Source of the DNA: Bactrocera neohumeralis
Lineage: Eukaryota > Arthropoda > Insecta > Diptera > Tephritidae
DNA length: 64,000 nucleotides
Assembly: GCF_024586455.1 (NCBI RefSeq)
Contig: NC_065921.1
Coordinates: forward strand, 8,277,401-8,341,400
Direction of reading: 5' to 3'
Positions within the stretch are counted from its first letter, which is position 1. Every line of letters starts with the position of its first letter. The translations under genes and the position numbers were made by a program. Below, in pieces: positions 34,385 through 45,719 of this stretch. Below the pieces are notes generated by a model, which saw only the letters and a program-made list of their open reading frames with translations, searched no databases and was not told the DNA's origin.

Positions 34385-35285
34385 TAAAAAATATGGCAAC
34401 TCTATAAAAATTTGTACAAATTTAAAACAATTATTTTACTCTTCGGAAAGCTTACTTTTACCAGAAAAACACCTTGTGAAATGCTTTGTTAAATTGTGCT
34501 ATTTTAACAGGTGGCAACACTGTTAAAAATTTTTAAAGAAAAGCATTCATTTTCAAAACTATTTCGTTTAATACACGTTTGATAATAATTTTATGAACGA
34601 ATTTTTTTTAAATCTGGCAACTCTATAATAAAATTTATACAAATTTAAAATACTTTTTTTACTCTTCGGAAGGCTTACATTTACCAGAAAAATACTTTGT
34701 GCAATAGTTTTTTTAAGTTGTACAATTTTAATAGGTGGCAGCACTGTTCAAAAAAAATCTAAAGAAAAGCATTAATTTTGGAAACGTCTCGTTTGATGCA
34801 CATTTATTAAATATTTTAATAACATTAATTTTTTTGAAAGGTGGCAACTCTATAACAAAATGTGTAAGAATTTCAAATACTTATATTACCATCCGTAATG
34901 CTCACTTTTACTAGAACTTAACGTTAAATTATACTCTATTAAGTTTTTTTGAATACGTGGCAACGCTGTCACTTAATTGAATAAACGGCAACTCCATTCG
35001 AAAATATAGTATGTCAACATCTAATATTTTTGAAATTCGAAAATATATTAACGTCTAACATTTTTTCTACAACTTACAGTAAGCTTAAGGTACGGTTTTT
35101 TTGGCACAAATTTTATACACATTTTATAGATGTAATTATTCTACGGATGGCAACTCTGTTCCGTAGAATTTCTAAAATAAAAATCGTACACGAATACCTT
35201 CCGAAATATCTTTTTAAATGCGTTAAAACAACATTTTATAAGTTCAGATTTACGATTATGAATATCTGGCAACTCTGTTAAGTTC
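34385..35285. repeat. Tandem array phased by GGCAAC (about 222-bp double unit)
   Basis: GGCAAC or GGCAGC occurs at 34395, 34512, 34616, 34737, 34843 and 34959. Two versions alternate: TGGCAACTCTATA and GGTGGCAACACTGTT. The unit of about 222 bp also repeats CTCTTCGGAA(A/G)GCTTAC and TTTACCAGAAAAA. Further single motifs lie at 34987, 35149 and 35268 (TGGCAACTCTGTT). No coding frame is supported. Confidence 0.8.
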
Positions 35286-35289
35286 TATA

Positions 35290-36715
35290 AACTGAATACT
35301 CATAAAATCCTTAGTATTTTCTGCAAAGACTTTAACAAGTATAAGTCAATTAGGTAAGACTCAGCTTAGTTTTTAAAATTAATCTAACTTCAAGAGTGAT
35401 AGAGATAGAGATTACGGCAAGTTTTACCGTTATTTTTTCGGCTTAGACAGATGTGACCAAGATTAACAAGAATTACAAACACGAAATTGAGCGTTATACG
35501 CTACATGGATTTGTTTTTGTTTCTAACTACATATGTTGCCTCCACTCATTCTATGGCTTATGACGTCACGATGATGCAACCTTGTTTCTATCGCTCGTGT
35601 CTAACTTCTGCCTAGCTACCAAAAGATTTAATTTGGATCATCTAACTAATTGGTTTGAAAATTCCGATAATTTTGATATCAATTTTATCGATTAAGTATT
35701 ATATTATTATAAACTAAGAAGGTTGCCATCCGATTAAAAATTTTCATATAAATAAATATTTTATAGATGTATCTTTGGAAAACAGAAAGCGAAAAGTGGT
35801 AACTTCGATTATAAGTATTTTTTGAGCACATAGCTAAAATAGTAAATACTTAAAATGAGTCACTTGAAGAACTTGAGCAGGAAGCAGGAAACAGTGACGT
35901 ACCGGTAAATAAAATAGTCACAATACATCCGCACATCCTTGAGATACAAATAGAGAGGAGTATATGCCTTGCGGTTCTTTTCATATGCAAATCTCGAAGA
36001 GGACATTGTCTTCGGCAAACATTACGTAACACACATGTTTCATCTAGAATAATATATCCACTTGTGTGTACTAAATATATACATACATATATACATATAC
36101 AAATATATATACTTTCTATCTAAAATATTGTATTTATCTTGGAGAATTAAATATTTATTTACACAGCAAGTGCGATGAGCATCACCAGCCTGATGCCGCC
36201 TTGGGGGTTGTATTACGCCTTTGGAGGGTGATTAAACAAACATATGGCCGGTAAGAGAACATAGAATTTGTTGGGCAAATAGCCGCACGTATTCTACAAA
36301 GTCATGTAAAGTTGTGGGGAGCCTGCATACAAAATGTGCCATAACAGTTATGCTTATAAGGGAAGTCGTTGTAGAAATTGTTGTAGGCAAACATATTGAT
36401 TTTATTCACTTGTTACTATTCAAGGCTGTGCAGCTGCTAGTGGCAGCAGATAAGCGGCAACAAATCGAGTTCATTATGAAGAATGAAGACGCAATCTACC
36501 TTCGGCAGAGAATAATTAAAGGTGATTAACCTCCGTTGCTATAGTGATTACTCACAAACATCGATTGCTAAGCATATTACAAATGTTGGTACTTTGAATG
36601 TGGTTTACTGGAAATCATGTTTCGAGCGAGGTGAAGTTGGCTCGGACGGCAAAAGTGAAATGAAAACAATTTTGCGAAGTTATATGTATATAGTACGAGT
36701 ATATTCACCAGGAAA
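35290..36715. other. Non-coding stretch, possible element debris
   Basis: No gene is recognised. ATACATACATATATACATA lies near 36080. At 36480-36660 short frames (SQTSIAKHITNVGTLNVVYW) look protein-like and could be the N-terminus of a Tc1-type transposase, but I could not confirm it. Confidence 0.35.
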
Positions 36716-36717
36716 TT

Positions 36718-36925
36718 ATAAAATAGCTTCTTCATTATTTTCACTAATTTTTGAACAGCTATAACTTTTTTTCAACTTCCCCGAATTTAATTTTTGGTTA
36801 AATGAAGCTTGAAATCTCAGCTTTCCAAAATTATATGGTAAGACACAATGCAATTGGTAGCACGTGAGATATACGATTGCAACGACCGAATGACAAAATA
36901 CGAAAAGACTTTTTAGACTAACCAA
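36718..36925 (-). mobile_element. Irritans-type mariner 5'-end fragment
   Basis: TTTTTGAACAGCTATAACTT, TTAAATGAAGCTTGAAATC and GATATACGATTGCAACGAC align with 14.22-14.39 kb. The end ACGAAAAGACTTTTTAGACT plus AACCAA is the terminal repeat, next to TA. It is joined directly to satellite-MITE sequence. Confidence 0.75.
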
Positions 36926-36927
36926 TA

Positions 36928-37045
36928 TATTGGTTATATCTGACAACGGAAGCTGAAAATTTCATGATATACATATACTTGTATATATATAAGTAATATG
37001 AGGTAGTGAATCGTAAGTAATAAGAAACTCAACTGCAATTAAATA
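36928..37045. mobile_element. Satellite MITE fragment (copy 3)
   Basis: TTGGTTATATCTGACAACGG, GAAGCTGAAAATTTCATGAT and GTAATATGAGGTAGTGAATC match 47.33-47.42 kb of copy 2. The mariner fragment is inserted at its left edge, as a mariner is in each of the other copies. Confidence 0.65.
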
Positions 37046-38580
37046 AAAAAAGCTTTATTTTTGTTGTAGAGAAACTGAAATTTAGCACGCAGAAGTCAGA
37101 TACAAGAATCGTGTTGGCCGTTGTTATCGAACCATCTGGCAAATAATTGTCTATATATATTTAAAGAAATATTTTTTCCTTTTTTAATATTGCTGAATTC
37201 TAGCAATAGAAAAACCAAGTAAAATTCACAAGAAAAAAATATATTTCCATAAACTGGATGCCACTTACCTCATGTCATTGAAATATACTCAGCATGCAGA
37301 CACTATACACATTTATATTAAATATTCCGGACGATGAGCAAAAGTTTCAAAATACCAAATCCAAGTTAATCCACAAATGAAAGCTTTGCTATTCAACACA
37401 CTATCACCAATCACCACTATTTAAGATTCGTTATTTGTTGCCACAGTTGTTAATAAATGAATTAAGACACTGGCATTCAGAAAATATTTTGCTGAAATTA
37501 AAGAGAGAAAATTCTGGATTAGACCCATTTCATTAAATAGTATTTTTCTTGCTTTTCTTTGTCTATTATAAAGCCATTTATTTATAGCCGATTATTTAGG
37601 CATAAATCTTCGTCAATTGAGGCATAAAATGTCACATAGAAATGTAAATTAACTAACTGAATGAGCGATTTTAGCTAAATGGCCAGCATTTAAATAAGCA
37701 ACTCAGAAAAAATCACTAAAAACAAATTAGCAAAAGCAACATTGTTTGTATGTATAATAAATTGAGCGTTCGCCGGCAGCGCGAGCATTGACTTTTGCGC
37801 AGTTCACCCGAAGCTTACACACAAATATTTACACATTTATGTATGAAAATAAATATATATTTTTACATGGAATCCATTCAAATAGTTTAAACGCTTTTAG
37901 CCAAGTTCAACGACGAAGCAATGATCAAAATAAAAAGCAAAAACTTTTCTCCGCACTCGATTGCTGAAATTCCTCAGACTTTTCGCACAAAATTCATCAT
38001 AAATCATTGAACTTTGCATTGCGGGTAAATGTCACAGAGAAATTAGGAAATTATATAAGATTTTACTTTGCTGTCATCGTCATACTATGCTCACCTTAAT
38101 GACAGTCATTAAACAAATATGTAATGTGTCAAGTTCTTGTCATTAATTACGTTAAGTAATTGTCGTTGGCTTCAGTTTTGCTCGCGAATGGCGAATCGAA
38201 CAAACAACTGGCATACTTTTATATCAATTTGATTAGCTTATTTGAACAGAAATAGAATAGCAAGTAAAATTGGTGAAAGTTCAAAGCGTACATATATGGT
38301 GAAGAACATAGAAGTGCCAAATCGAACATAGCTACTTTCGAAATCTTCCGAAAAATTCGAATATTTGTTGGTTATTTCTTCATTTTGTTTAAATTGGCGA
38401 GTTTTGAAATTTGGTAGGAACAATGTAATATTTACAGTTGAGTCAACTTTTGTATTATTCAACATCGTTATCAGTTTTGAAACGTTTTGTAGCTGTTTAG
38501 TGGGTCTTTTGGTGCGTTTTTGAAAAAATTTAACAACTTTTTTAATACCATCAGAAAAGACATTTTAGTAATTGTAGGGC
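37046..38580. other. AT-rich non-coding stretch, no repeats recognised
   Basis: No element or gene signature was found. It is one of the longest stretches in the window without evident transposon debris, so it may be older unique sequence. Confidence 0.4.
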
Positions 38581-38582
38581 TT

Positions 38583-39623
38583 ATTACTTTTTATACTCTC
38601 GCAACAATGTTGCTAAGGAGAGTATTATAGTTTTGTTCACATAACGGTTGTTTGTAAGTCCTAAAACTAAAAGAGTCAGATATAGGGTTATATATACAGT
38701 GATCAGGGTGACGAAGAGTCGAAATCCGGATGTCTGTCTGTCCGTTCCGTCTGTCCGTCCGTCCGTGCAAGCTGTAACTTGAGTAAAAATTGAGATATCA
38801 TGATGAAACTTGGTACACGTAATAAGAAGGTTAAGTTCGAAGATGGGCAAAATCGGCCAACTTCCACGCCCACAAAATGGCGGAAACCGAAAACCTTAAA
38901 GTGTCATAACTAAGCCATAAATAAAGATATTAAAGTGAAATTTGGCACAAAGGATCGCATTAGGGAGGGGCAATTGTTTTGGAAAAGTGGGCGTGGCCCC
39001 GCCCCCTACAAAGTTTTTTGTACATATCTCGGAAACTACTATAGCTATGTCAACCAAACTCTACAGAGTCGTTTTCTTCAGGTATTTCCATATACAGTTC
39101 AAAAATGGAAGAAATCGGATAATAACCACGCCCACCTCCCATACAAAGGTTATGTTCAAAATCACTAAAAGTGCGTTAACCGACTAACAAAAAACGTCAG
39201 AAACACTAAATTTTACGGAAGAAGTAGAAGGAAGCTGCAAGGCTTTTTTTTTTAATTGAAAATGGGCGTGGCGCCGCCCACTTATGGACCAAAAACCATA
39301 TCTCAGGAACTACTCAACCGATTTCAATGAAATTCGGTATATAATATTTTCTTAACACCCTGACGACATGTACGAAATATGGGTGAAATCGGTTCACAAC
39401 CACGCCTTCTTCCAATATAACGCTATTTCGAATTCCATCTGATGATATAATACATATATGTATATGTACATTAGGAACCAATGATGATAGCGGAATAAAA
39501 CTTTACAAAAATACGGTATTTGAAAAATTTGTTAATGACTATTATGAAATCTCGATTATCACTTTACCATGCGAGAGTATAAAATGTTCGGTGACACCCG
39601 AACTTAGCCCTTCCTTACTTGTT
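38583..39623 (+). repeat. Rep-A, complete copy
   Basis: It starts ACTTTTTATACTCTCGCAAC and ends CTTAGCCCTTCCTTACTTGTT. Near the right end CGAGAGTATAAAATGTTCGG is the inverse of the left-end TTTATACTCTCG, so the ends are sub-terminal inverted repeats. A GTCTGTCTGTCC/GTCCGTCCGTCC run lies at 38733-38765. The interior holds phrases such as ACTCAACCGATTTCAATGAA and CACGCCCAC. No protein frame is supported; the 88-residue minus frame comes from the GTCC run. Remnants lie at 2.5, 4.2 and 12.0 kb. It looks like a non-autonomous dispersed element. Confidence 0.7.
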
Positions 39624-39689
39624 AAAATGATATTTGATTGAAAATTAGTATTGTTCGATATTAGGTCAATATAATTTAATATTTTTAAT

Positions 39690-40335
39690 TAAAGAAATAC
39701 AACAAGTAAAATAACGCCCGATCGAGGTACAACATTCAGTTCTAAACAGTTCCAGGGGTTCATTGATAAGCATGGTATTCAAGAGTAAATAAGACTGCTC
39801 TAAATACTTTAAAATGCACGAGTGGAACGTCCAAAACAGGGGCCATGAATTTCTAAACATCGAATGGAGTATCAACTCCCAATGTAATGAGGTCACCAAA
39901 TTCACGCCAAATGAAATCGTGTTTCATTTCAATCCGATGGATGTAACATACATATAATAATACTAGTATGATACAAGCTTTACACGTTGACGTTAAAGGT
40001 AATGTAGATATCGACATTAAACGAGCAACATCACGGTAGAGGATACCATGAGCAACTTCATGGCAGAGAGGACCAAATGGAATGACCGTTACGACAAAAG
40101 ATAGCAGTCGCTATGAAAATACGATATTGGGGACTTAATGATCATCGATCATGTCCATAATGCGACAGGTGAGTCACATAAGCTGGATCCAGTATTCAAA
40201 GGTCCATATATCGTTTCGAAGGTACTCAGCTACGATAGGTATAGTATATCATCGAAGATCTACCAGATTCAACACATACACAAAGGCGTTATTGTAATAC
40301 TTGTAGTGTAGATCATATGAAACTGTAGTATGCAT
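39690..40335 (+). pseudogene. LTR-retrotransposon (Ty3/gypsy-type) integrase remnant
   Basis: Shifting frames show DRGTTFSSKQFQGFIDKHGI at about 39720, the second-Asp region of a retroviral-type integrase core. A glutamate-region-like broken segment follows. At about 40165 comes KLDPVFKGPYIVSKVLSYD, which resembles the C-terminal integrase domain found in gypsy elements. Stops are frequent. No gag, protease, reverse transcriptase or LTR pair was seen. It is a dead, truncated piece lying right after Rep-A. Confidence 0.65.
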
Positions 40336-40850
40336 TGAGCCCTGAATTAGATGGGGACGACGAAGACGAGGAACGTCCTTTCAGTTTTTTTCGAGTCAGA
40401 AGCATTCGTTTGTAAACAAGCAAGCAGAGCAGTCGCTAGCGGGCTCAAAATATAGCAATATAAATTTTAAATAAACAATTGGACATTCTTGACAGTAAGA
40501 TTCCACCAAATTTCGTGAATGATTTTATTTTTGTACAAGATTAAAATAAGAAACTCAAAAATTTTGTTATTTGAATTTTTCACATAAGGTTTGAGGTTAT
40601 GTGAAAAAAATATTTATATGAAAGTTATAGACCTTTTCACTACCTACAACCCTGCCATATAATATATAATATTTTACTATAGGGCTGGTAGCTTTGCTCG
40701 AAATAGAGATAAACGCCGAAAATAAACAAAGCAGTTATTTCAAAGAACCTAGGGTTTAGTAAGCGTCTCCTTATTTATTGTGGGCAAAAAATAGTAAAAC
40801 TTACAATAACACTCATAAGTGTTTAGTATAGTTTGTCCTTCTGAAGTAAA
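40336..40850. other. Spacer, perhaps the 3' end of the LTR element
   Basis: GACGACGAAGACGAGGAACG near 40360 gives an acidic run that could end the pol frame. No LTR boundary can be fixed. Further right is AT-rich, featureless sequence. Confidence 0.3.
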
Positions 40851-40859
40851 TTTCTGATA

Positions 40860-41190
40860 GCGAAATGTTCAGAATGTTGGAAAAGGCCTTCGGTGATAAT
40901 TGTTTGTCACGAGAGAGTCTCTTGATTGGTACAAATTATTTAAAGACAGTCGAGAACGCGACTGATGGCCATCAACTACAACTGACGACCAACACGTCAA
41001 TAAAATAAAGGAATTGGTGCTTTGAAATCGACAATTAACAGTCTACGATCTTACTGACATCGGAAGGTTCATTGAAAACCGTGAATCATTAAGCGCATTG
41101 CAGGCTATTTCGGGAATTGACTTTAATAACTGTTTCGAGGATTGAGAAAAACGTTGGCACAAGTGTATTGGGCTCAAGGAGGATTACAGC
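40860..41190 (+). pseudogene. Mauritiana-like mariner transposase, N-terminus joined to C-terminus
   Basis: MFRMLEKAFGDNCLSRES opens the piece, followed by DWYKLFKDSRER and TDDQHVNKIKELVL, all in the DNA-binding domain. The text then jumps at about 41065 to the end of the protein: NNCFED, a stop, EKRWHKCIGLKEDY. The catalytic core is missing. The same lineage is present on the minus strand at 49.9-50.4 kb. Confidence 0.7.
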
Positions 41191-41595
41191 GTTTGTCCGG
41201 AAAGTAATAGGACAGAATCGATTTAAAAAAATTTATTGAACCAATCGTTAAAATTCTTTAAAACTTTCAAAATAAGCTCCTTCTGCGTCGATGCAGCGTT
41301 GTCAGCGTGATTTCCAAGCATTGAAGGCGTCACGTAAGGCATTCTCCGGAATAGCGTTGAAAGCCGCGGCGCATGCAGCTTGGATGCCCTTTCATCGGCC
41401 TTTTCAGGCAAGAAAACGTAGCTGTTCACAAAAAAGGCGGTGTGAGCGTTTTCGTAGTGCAACTTCCAATCGGCTGCGATGTCTTTTCGTACCCGATTGA
41501 CCCTTGTTTGAGTCTCTTGAGGACTTCCACGTAAAACTTTGACGTTGACGGTTTGTTCAGGGGGAAAAAAATTCATGGTCAAAAAAGACAATGAG
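41187..41595 (-). pseudogene. Mariner transposase C-terminal half, different lineage
   Basis: The outer edge CGTTTGTCCGGAAAGTAATAG looks like a terminal repeat. On the minus strand a 122-residue frame reads MNFFPPEQTVNVKVLRGSPQ, RVNRVRKDIAADWKLHYENA and HTAFFVNSYVFLPEKADERA. This matches FVPPEQTVN...L..RVRRVRPD.A..W.LHHDNAPAHTA of mariners. HHDN is HYEN here, so the second catalytic Asp is Glu. The rest of the core and the N-terminus are absent. Confidence 0.7.
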
Positions 41596-41674
41596 CATCG
41601 TTTTCACTTTGTAACGCTTAACTCTGCTCTAACGAATGCTTGGCTATACACTGAATCCTATACCCTGAGCATGT

Positions 41675-42055
41675 TATAAGGTGTATTTACAAATGATCAC
41701 CGTGACGAGCTGATTTAGCCACGTCTGAAGTAGTCTCTCAGTTCTTGAGATATCGATCTGAAATTTTGCATACGCCCATTCCTCTGTCAGAAGCTGTTCA
41801 TTTGTCGGAACCGCCGATAGAGGACTACTGTAGTATTGTATGGAAAACTTTTTCATTTAACTAGATCTCTGCATGAAATTTGGTATCGAATTATGCTCTA
41901 AGACAGCGCTATAATCTAAGCAAAACTGCTAATATAGCACATATGTAGCTGCCAGACTGATCGATCAGAGTCAATAAAAAGATATTTTTATACCTTTTAT
42001 ATTATAAAAAATGCACGTGTGAAGGGTATTATAGCTATTAAGCAGCCGAAGTTAA
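41675..42055 (+). repeat. Rep-B copy
   Basis: TTGAGATATCGATCTGAAAT, TGTATGGAAAACTTTTTCAT and GCATGAAATTTGGTATCGAA are the unit text of the 155-bp array at 51.94-52.79 kb. It ends near GAAGGGTATTATAGC and AGTTAAC. Confidence 0.6.
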
Positions 42056-43760
42056 CATTTTTTCATGTTTTTAATGAAAAATAGTTTCATATATTTTTGA
42101 AAAATATCTCTCGTCTTTGGAATTATTATTATTACGATTTTCTATTTGCGCCAACCTTCCAATTTATTTATATTCCAATAAATTTTTTAATACTTTTGCT
42201 TATTACCGATATGAAATCGTATTGAGCTGCATACATAACAACTACTCAGTTGAGCAGAAGGTCTCAAACAAAACTCATTATAACCCAAAAGTGACTTCGA
42301 TCTACTCTTTTCCCAGCAAAAGGCAAAAAAGAAGCGAGCAGAAGAGCGTTGTTAAAACTTATCTTGAAAGTTCAAGCAAGAAATTTGTTGCATAAAAATG
42401 CGGAAAAATCTGCTTGCGGCAATAAAAGTTGCCATTACAAGTGCTTGCATCAAATATGTAGCAGAGAGTGGCTGTGTGTGCTGTGGCAGGCCAAGAGACG
42501 ATGGGGAGAAGTGCATGTAAGACCTTTAAGAATAACACGGCGCGCTGATGCTAGAGGCGCACGTACAACAATTCAGCGGATAAGCTAAACTTAACGCGGC
42601 TTTAGCCGCATTCTGGCTTAAAGTGAGACGACGCATACAAACAGACGCACACACACATGCTCAAGCAAAAGCAAAGAATGCGCGCAAAAACAGGTGGTGA
42701 GGCAGCAAAACGCACAGTGAAAATGATATGGAAATGCATGCAGATTAAAAAGCGCTAGAAAATCGAACAAAAACCGACGAAGGCTGAATGCGAAAAACGA
42801 AAAGGAAAAAGAGTGCGCAAAGGAACAAGGTAAAACTGCAAGTACAAGTTGTGGTAGCAGCACAAAGCACAAAAAAGAAGCAGAGGCATGCAGAATGCAA
42901 AGTCACCTGTGCAATTGCAACACGGGCTTGCCACTTGTCCATCAGCGCGAGCTGCGACAAGAAAAAATACACCAAATGCAACAGCAACAACACTAAAAGC
43001 AATACGAGCACAGCGAGTGGCGTGGAGTTGACTGCAGTGGCAGTGATGTAGCGGCACTTCTTGGCTTCCCATTGCCAATGCACACAAATATATGTATGCA
43101 AGCAAATGTGCCAGTGTGTATGTGTGTGTATGTTTTTTATGAACTATGCAGTCGTACATGGACTCCTGCAACGTAAAGGAAAAAACACTGCCAAGCGACG
43201 ACCAGTTCGTGGCGGCGACGCAGGCAGCGGCCAGCCAATGAGCTGGTGTTGGCCACAATTGAAATAGTGGCAGCAGCAAGTAGCAATGCCAGTAGTCGCC
43301 GCAGTGGCACTAACTCCGAAACCGGTTAGGCAACTTCTTTCCTTTTTGCTATTAAAATTTATATATTTTTCTCACTTTATTTGCTTTTGTTCCACATGTT
43401 CCGCAGCTTGTCTTACTCGATATCTTTTATCTATTTTTTCGCTGCACCGCGCCGCTCGATGTATGTTAAGCGCTCGTATATCTTCGCTCGAGTAGGAATT
43501 GAACGAGTTTTGGACAGCAACAGCAACAAAACGGGCTAAGAGCTATCAGCTATCGATGGCACATTCATTATCTACATGTAAGTATGTTTGTGTGCGTGTC
43601 AAATGGCTTCAAACGCTCGCTTAGCGAAAGGAATGTATTTCGTGTGGCAGATAGCTCGAGGGCAGCTGCAATTTTGCAATTCACAATTCGCTTAATTTCT
43701 TTTATTTTTTTTGCTAACTCGTGGCACTAGTAAATATGTACATACTCAAGTATAGACACT
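42056..43760. other. Non-coding stretch, partly GC-rich
   Basis: The regions 42530-42620 and 43190-43320 are GC-richer (GGCGGCGACGCAGGCAGCGG). The longest frame of the window (174 residues, minus, 42755-43279) lies here, but it is Cys/Phe/Leu-rich low-complexity text crossing a CA run and has no domain. No gene is claimed. Confidence 0.4.
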
Positions 43761-43844
43761 TATATTAGGGTGCGCCCAACAAAATTTTTAATTTTTTTTC
43801 TTAGAAACAGTGAGAATATTATTCGAACTGAATATGAATACCCT

Positions 43845-43945
43845 TCCAGAGTACGAAGTTTCCATACAAGAACTTGATTTTAATCTTTCAGTTTGTATGA
43901 CAGCTATATGCTATATTGGTATGAAATTGACAGCGAAGATAGCTT
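43845..43945 (+). repeat. Rep-B fragment
   Basis: TTTCCATACAAGAACTTGAT, CTTTCAGTTTGTATGACAGC and TATATGCTATATTGG match 60.76-60.83 kb. Confidence 0.65.
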
Positions 43946-44044
43946 TTAGGGTGAAGAAGGGTCTGTAATAAGGGACTTTCTAATCAACTTACTAGGAGTA
44001 AGTTCCCGAAATCCTGAAGAAATAAACTTAAATTCGGCCCTCAA

Positions 44045-44640
44045 TTTTGTATTTCCTTCCAGAAATAAAAAAAAAAGTGGGTGTAGGGATGAAGTGGACA
44101 CGGACAACGTCCGGTGTGTGCTGCTTCTGACGACAGCCTACACCATGGAGCTCAAAGGCATAGCGGATCAAATCAATGCGTTAATCAGCGCCCAGAAAAT
44201 TCCATGCACTTGCAGTACCAATTGGCAGCGTGGAATGGATACACTAACCCTTGTTCAAGTTCGAGAGCCATCTAAAAACTCTACCGTACTTTGAGTCCGG
44301 CACCCGGTTACAATGCAACTCCACATTCAACTGACAAATAGTCAGTTCTTCCCGCATTTGAGTTCTAATCACAACCACCACGATACGCCTCGAGGGGCCA
44401 GTCCGCATGAGCAGGTTGAAGCGGAATTAAGTCCCCGGTCAGACTTCATAGTCGAAACTACAACCAGTTGAGCGGCCATACAGCTTTGCACTGATCACGA
44501 AGGGTTGGACCCCATATACACATCACATACTCACAACACTCATACAAAAACCAACCTTAATTCCCAGCTAAACTCCTTCGCCACTTCAACAACTCACGCG
44601 CAAACGACCCCAACTGCATTCCAACTAGTGGAGATCACAT
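44045..44640. other. Unassigned, probably retrotransposon debris
   Basis: A 66-residue plus frame at 44094-44294 (YTMELKGIADQINALISAQK) is protein-like but not recognised. GC content is higher than in the surroundings, as in the neighbouring retrotransposon tails. Confidence 0.3.
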
Positions 44641-44659
44641 ACTAATATCTAAGCGTCCA

Positions 44660-44800
44660 TCAGTCCAGCTAATCCCCATACCACCTAGATCTCTAATTTT
44701 CGAGCACATCGGGCATTCTGCATTTACATGCTTCCAGTCCTCTACACCCGCCCCACAAAAACAACTCGACCTATCAGATAGGTGCCTCTAATGCAAAAAT
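44660..44800 (-). pseudogene. Non-LTR retrotransposon Cys-rich tail fragment
   Basis: On the minus strand the frame reads LSDRSSCFCGAGVEDWKHVN followed by AECPMCSKIRDLGGMGI. This fits the C.CG...ED..HV...CP.....R zinc-knuckle-like tail of R1/jockey-type elements. It faces away from the similar tail at 45.3 kb. Confidence 0.6.
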
Positions 44801-45269
44801 GCATTCAAAGACCCATGCCCGTTATCAGAAAACCCAGACTCAGACAATATCTGAAGTCTAGGTTACCCTCAACAAACCGAACGTCCCAAATGTACTCATA
44901 AGTCACAGGGACAGGGACAACAGATGTGTCACAGCAGGACTAATATATTTATATATATTTATATACCGCATACTAAGCGGCTTTAAAATCACTAAAGTCA
45001 CTTAGGGTTTCATCGGAAATAGTGAAGGAGTGACTTTAACTCTTAGTGGATTTAGCACCATATCTCAAAATAAACCTGCAATGGCTTTGATGCAATTTGA
45101 CTCCGATAAAGAGAGAGCTTATATGCCGCTTTTTAGTTGTAGATATCTAATATATAAACATGTTATACCTATAAGTAGCTGAGCCTTGTTGGGATCAATT
45201 CTAAACTTGCTCAACAGCAGGCAAACTTGGCAAAGCAATAAAAAAAGTATGACTAAAATTCAAAAGAAA

Positions 45270-45640
45270 TGCCATCAGAACTCTAGCAGGAGTGTAACAG
45301 GTCACTGTCTAATTAGATGACATGCCAGAAGACTGGAAATACCATACCACGAATATAGAAGCTGTCAATAGGTAGAAAAGCTCCAGAACAGCTCCTACGC
45401 GAATGCAAGGCTTTCTAAAAGATGCTAAGTAAAGCAACCAAAGGACGATGGGGTCTTGACAGCGTCTCGAAGGATGCACAAATAAAACTGTTTGTATTGA
45501 TGAATTTTATCAGGGCCGCAGAGTACTTTAGAGAAACTAAAATAGAGTAAGAGGATTTTAGTCCTGGTGGTTTTACAATGAGCCCCCTTAAACCCTAGGT
45601 GCGCCGTCAGTCACTCGTTCTATCTACCTAACAACCTAAC
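45270..45640 (+). pseudogene. Non-LTR retrotransposon 3' end
   Basis: AIRTLAGV, then TGHCLIR, a stop, HARRLEIPYHEYRSCQ and, in a shifted frame, APEQLLRECKAF match the TGHC.L...H..RL......CR.C....E...HLL.EC.A. pattern at the end of I/R1-type elements. DAQIKLFVLMNFIRAAEYF ends the protein at about 45548. The 3' UTR ends CCTAACAACCTAAC at about 45640. Confidence 0.65.
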
Positions 45641-45719
45641 ACGATTGCAAAAAAAGCGCGAAACATTTTTTATAATAACATAAAAAAATTAATATTTTTT
45701 TGCCACACCCTAATATACA

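Larger units (their letters stand above)
43765..45713. mobile_element. TIR-bounded composite (TTAGGGTGYG ends)
   Basis: TTAGGGTGCGCCCAACAAAA at 43765 is inverted as the right end TTTTTTGCCACACCCTAA ending at 45713, with TA outside both (43763-43764 and 45714-45715). The subterminal AAAATTTTTAATTTTTTT is also mirrored. Inside are a Rep-B fragment and two opposed non-LTR tails, so it may be one MITE filled by later insertions or a chance pairing of two MITE ends. Confidence 0.5.

Noticed and set aside
36990..37010. TGAGGTAGT resembling the let-7 seed
   Set aside because: Only the first bases match, the site is inside a MITE fragment and no hairpin of the right size is seen.
38584..38850. 88-residue minus-strand ORF with a TDGRTDGTDRQT run
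   Set aside because: The peptide is the GTCC/GTCT simple repeat of Rep-A read on the other strand.
42755..43279. Longest ORF of the window (174 residues, minus strand)
   Set aside because: Cys/Phe/Leu-rich text crossing a CA microsatellite, no domain, overlapped by equally long frames on both strands.
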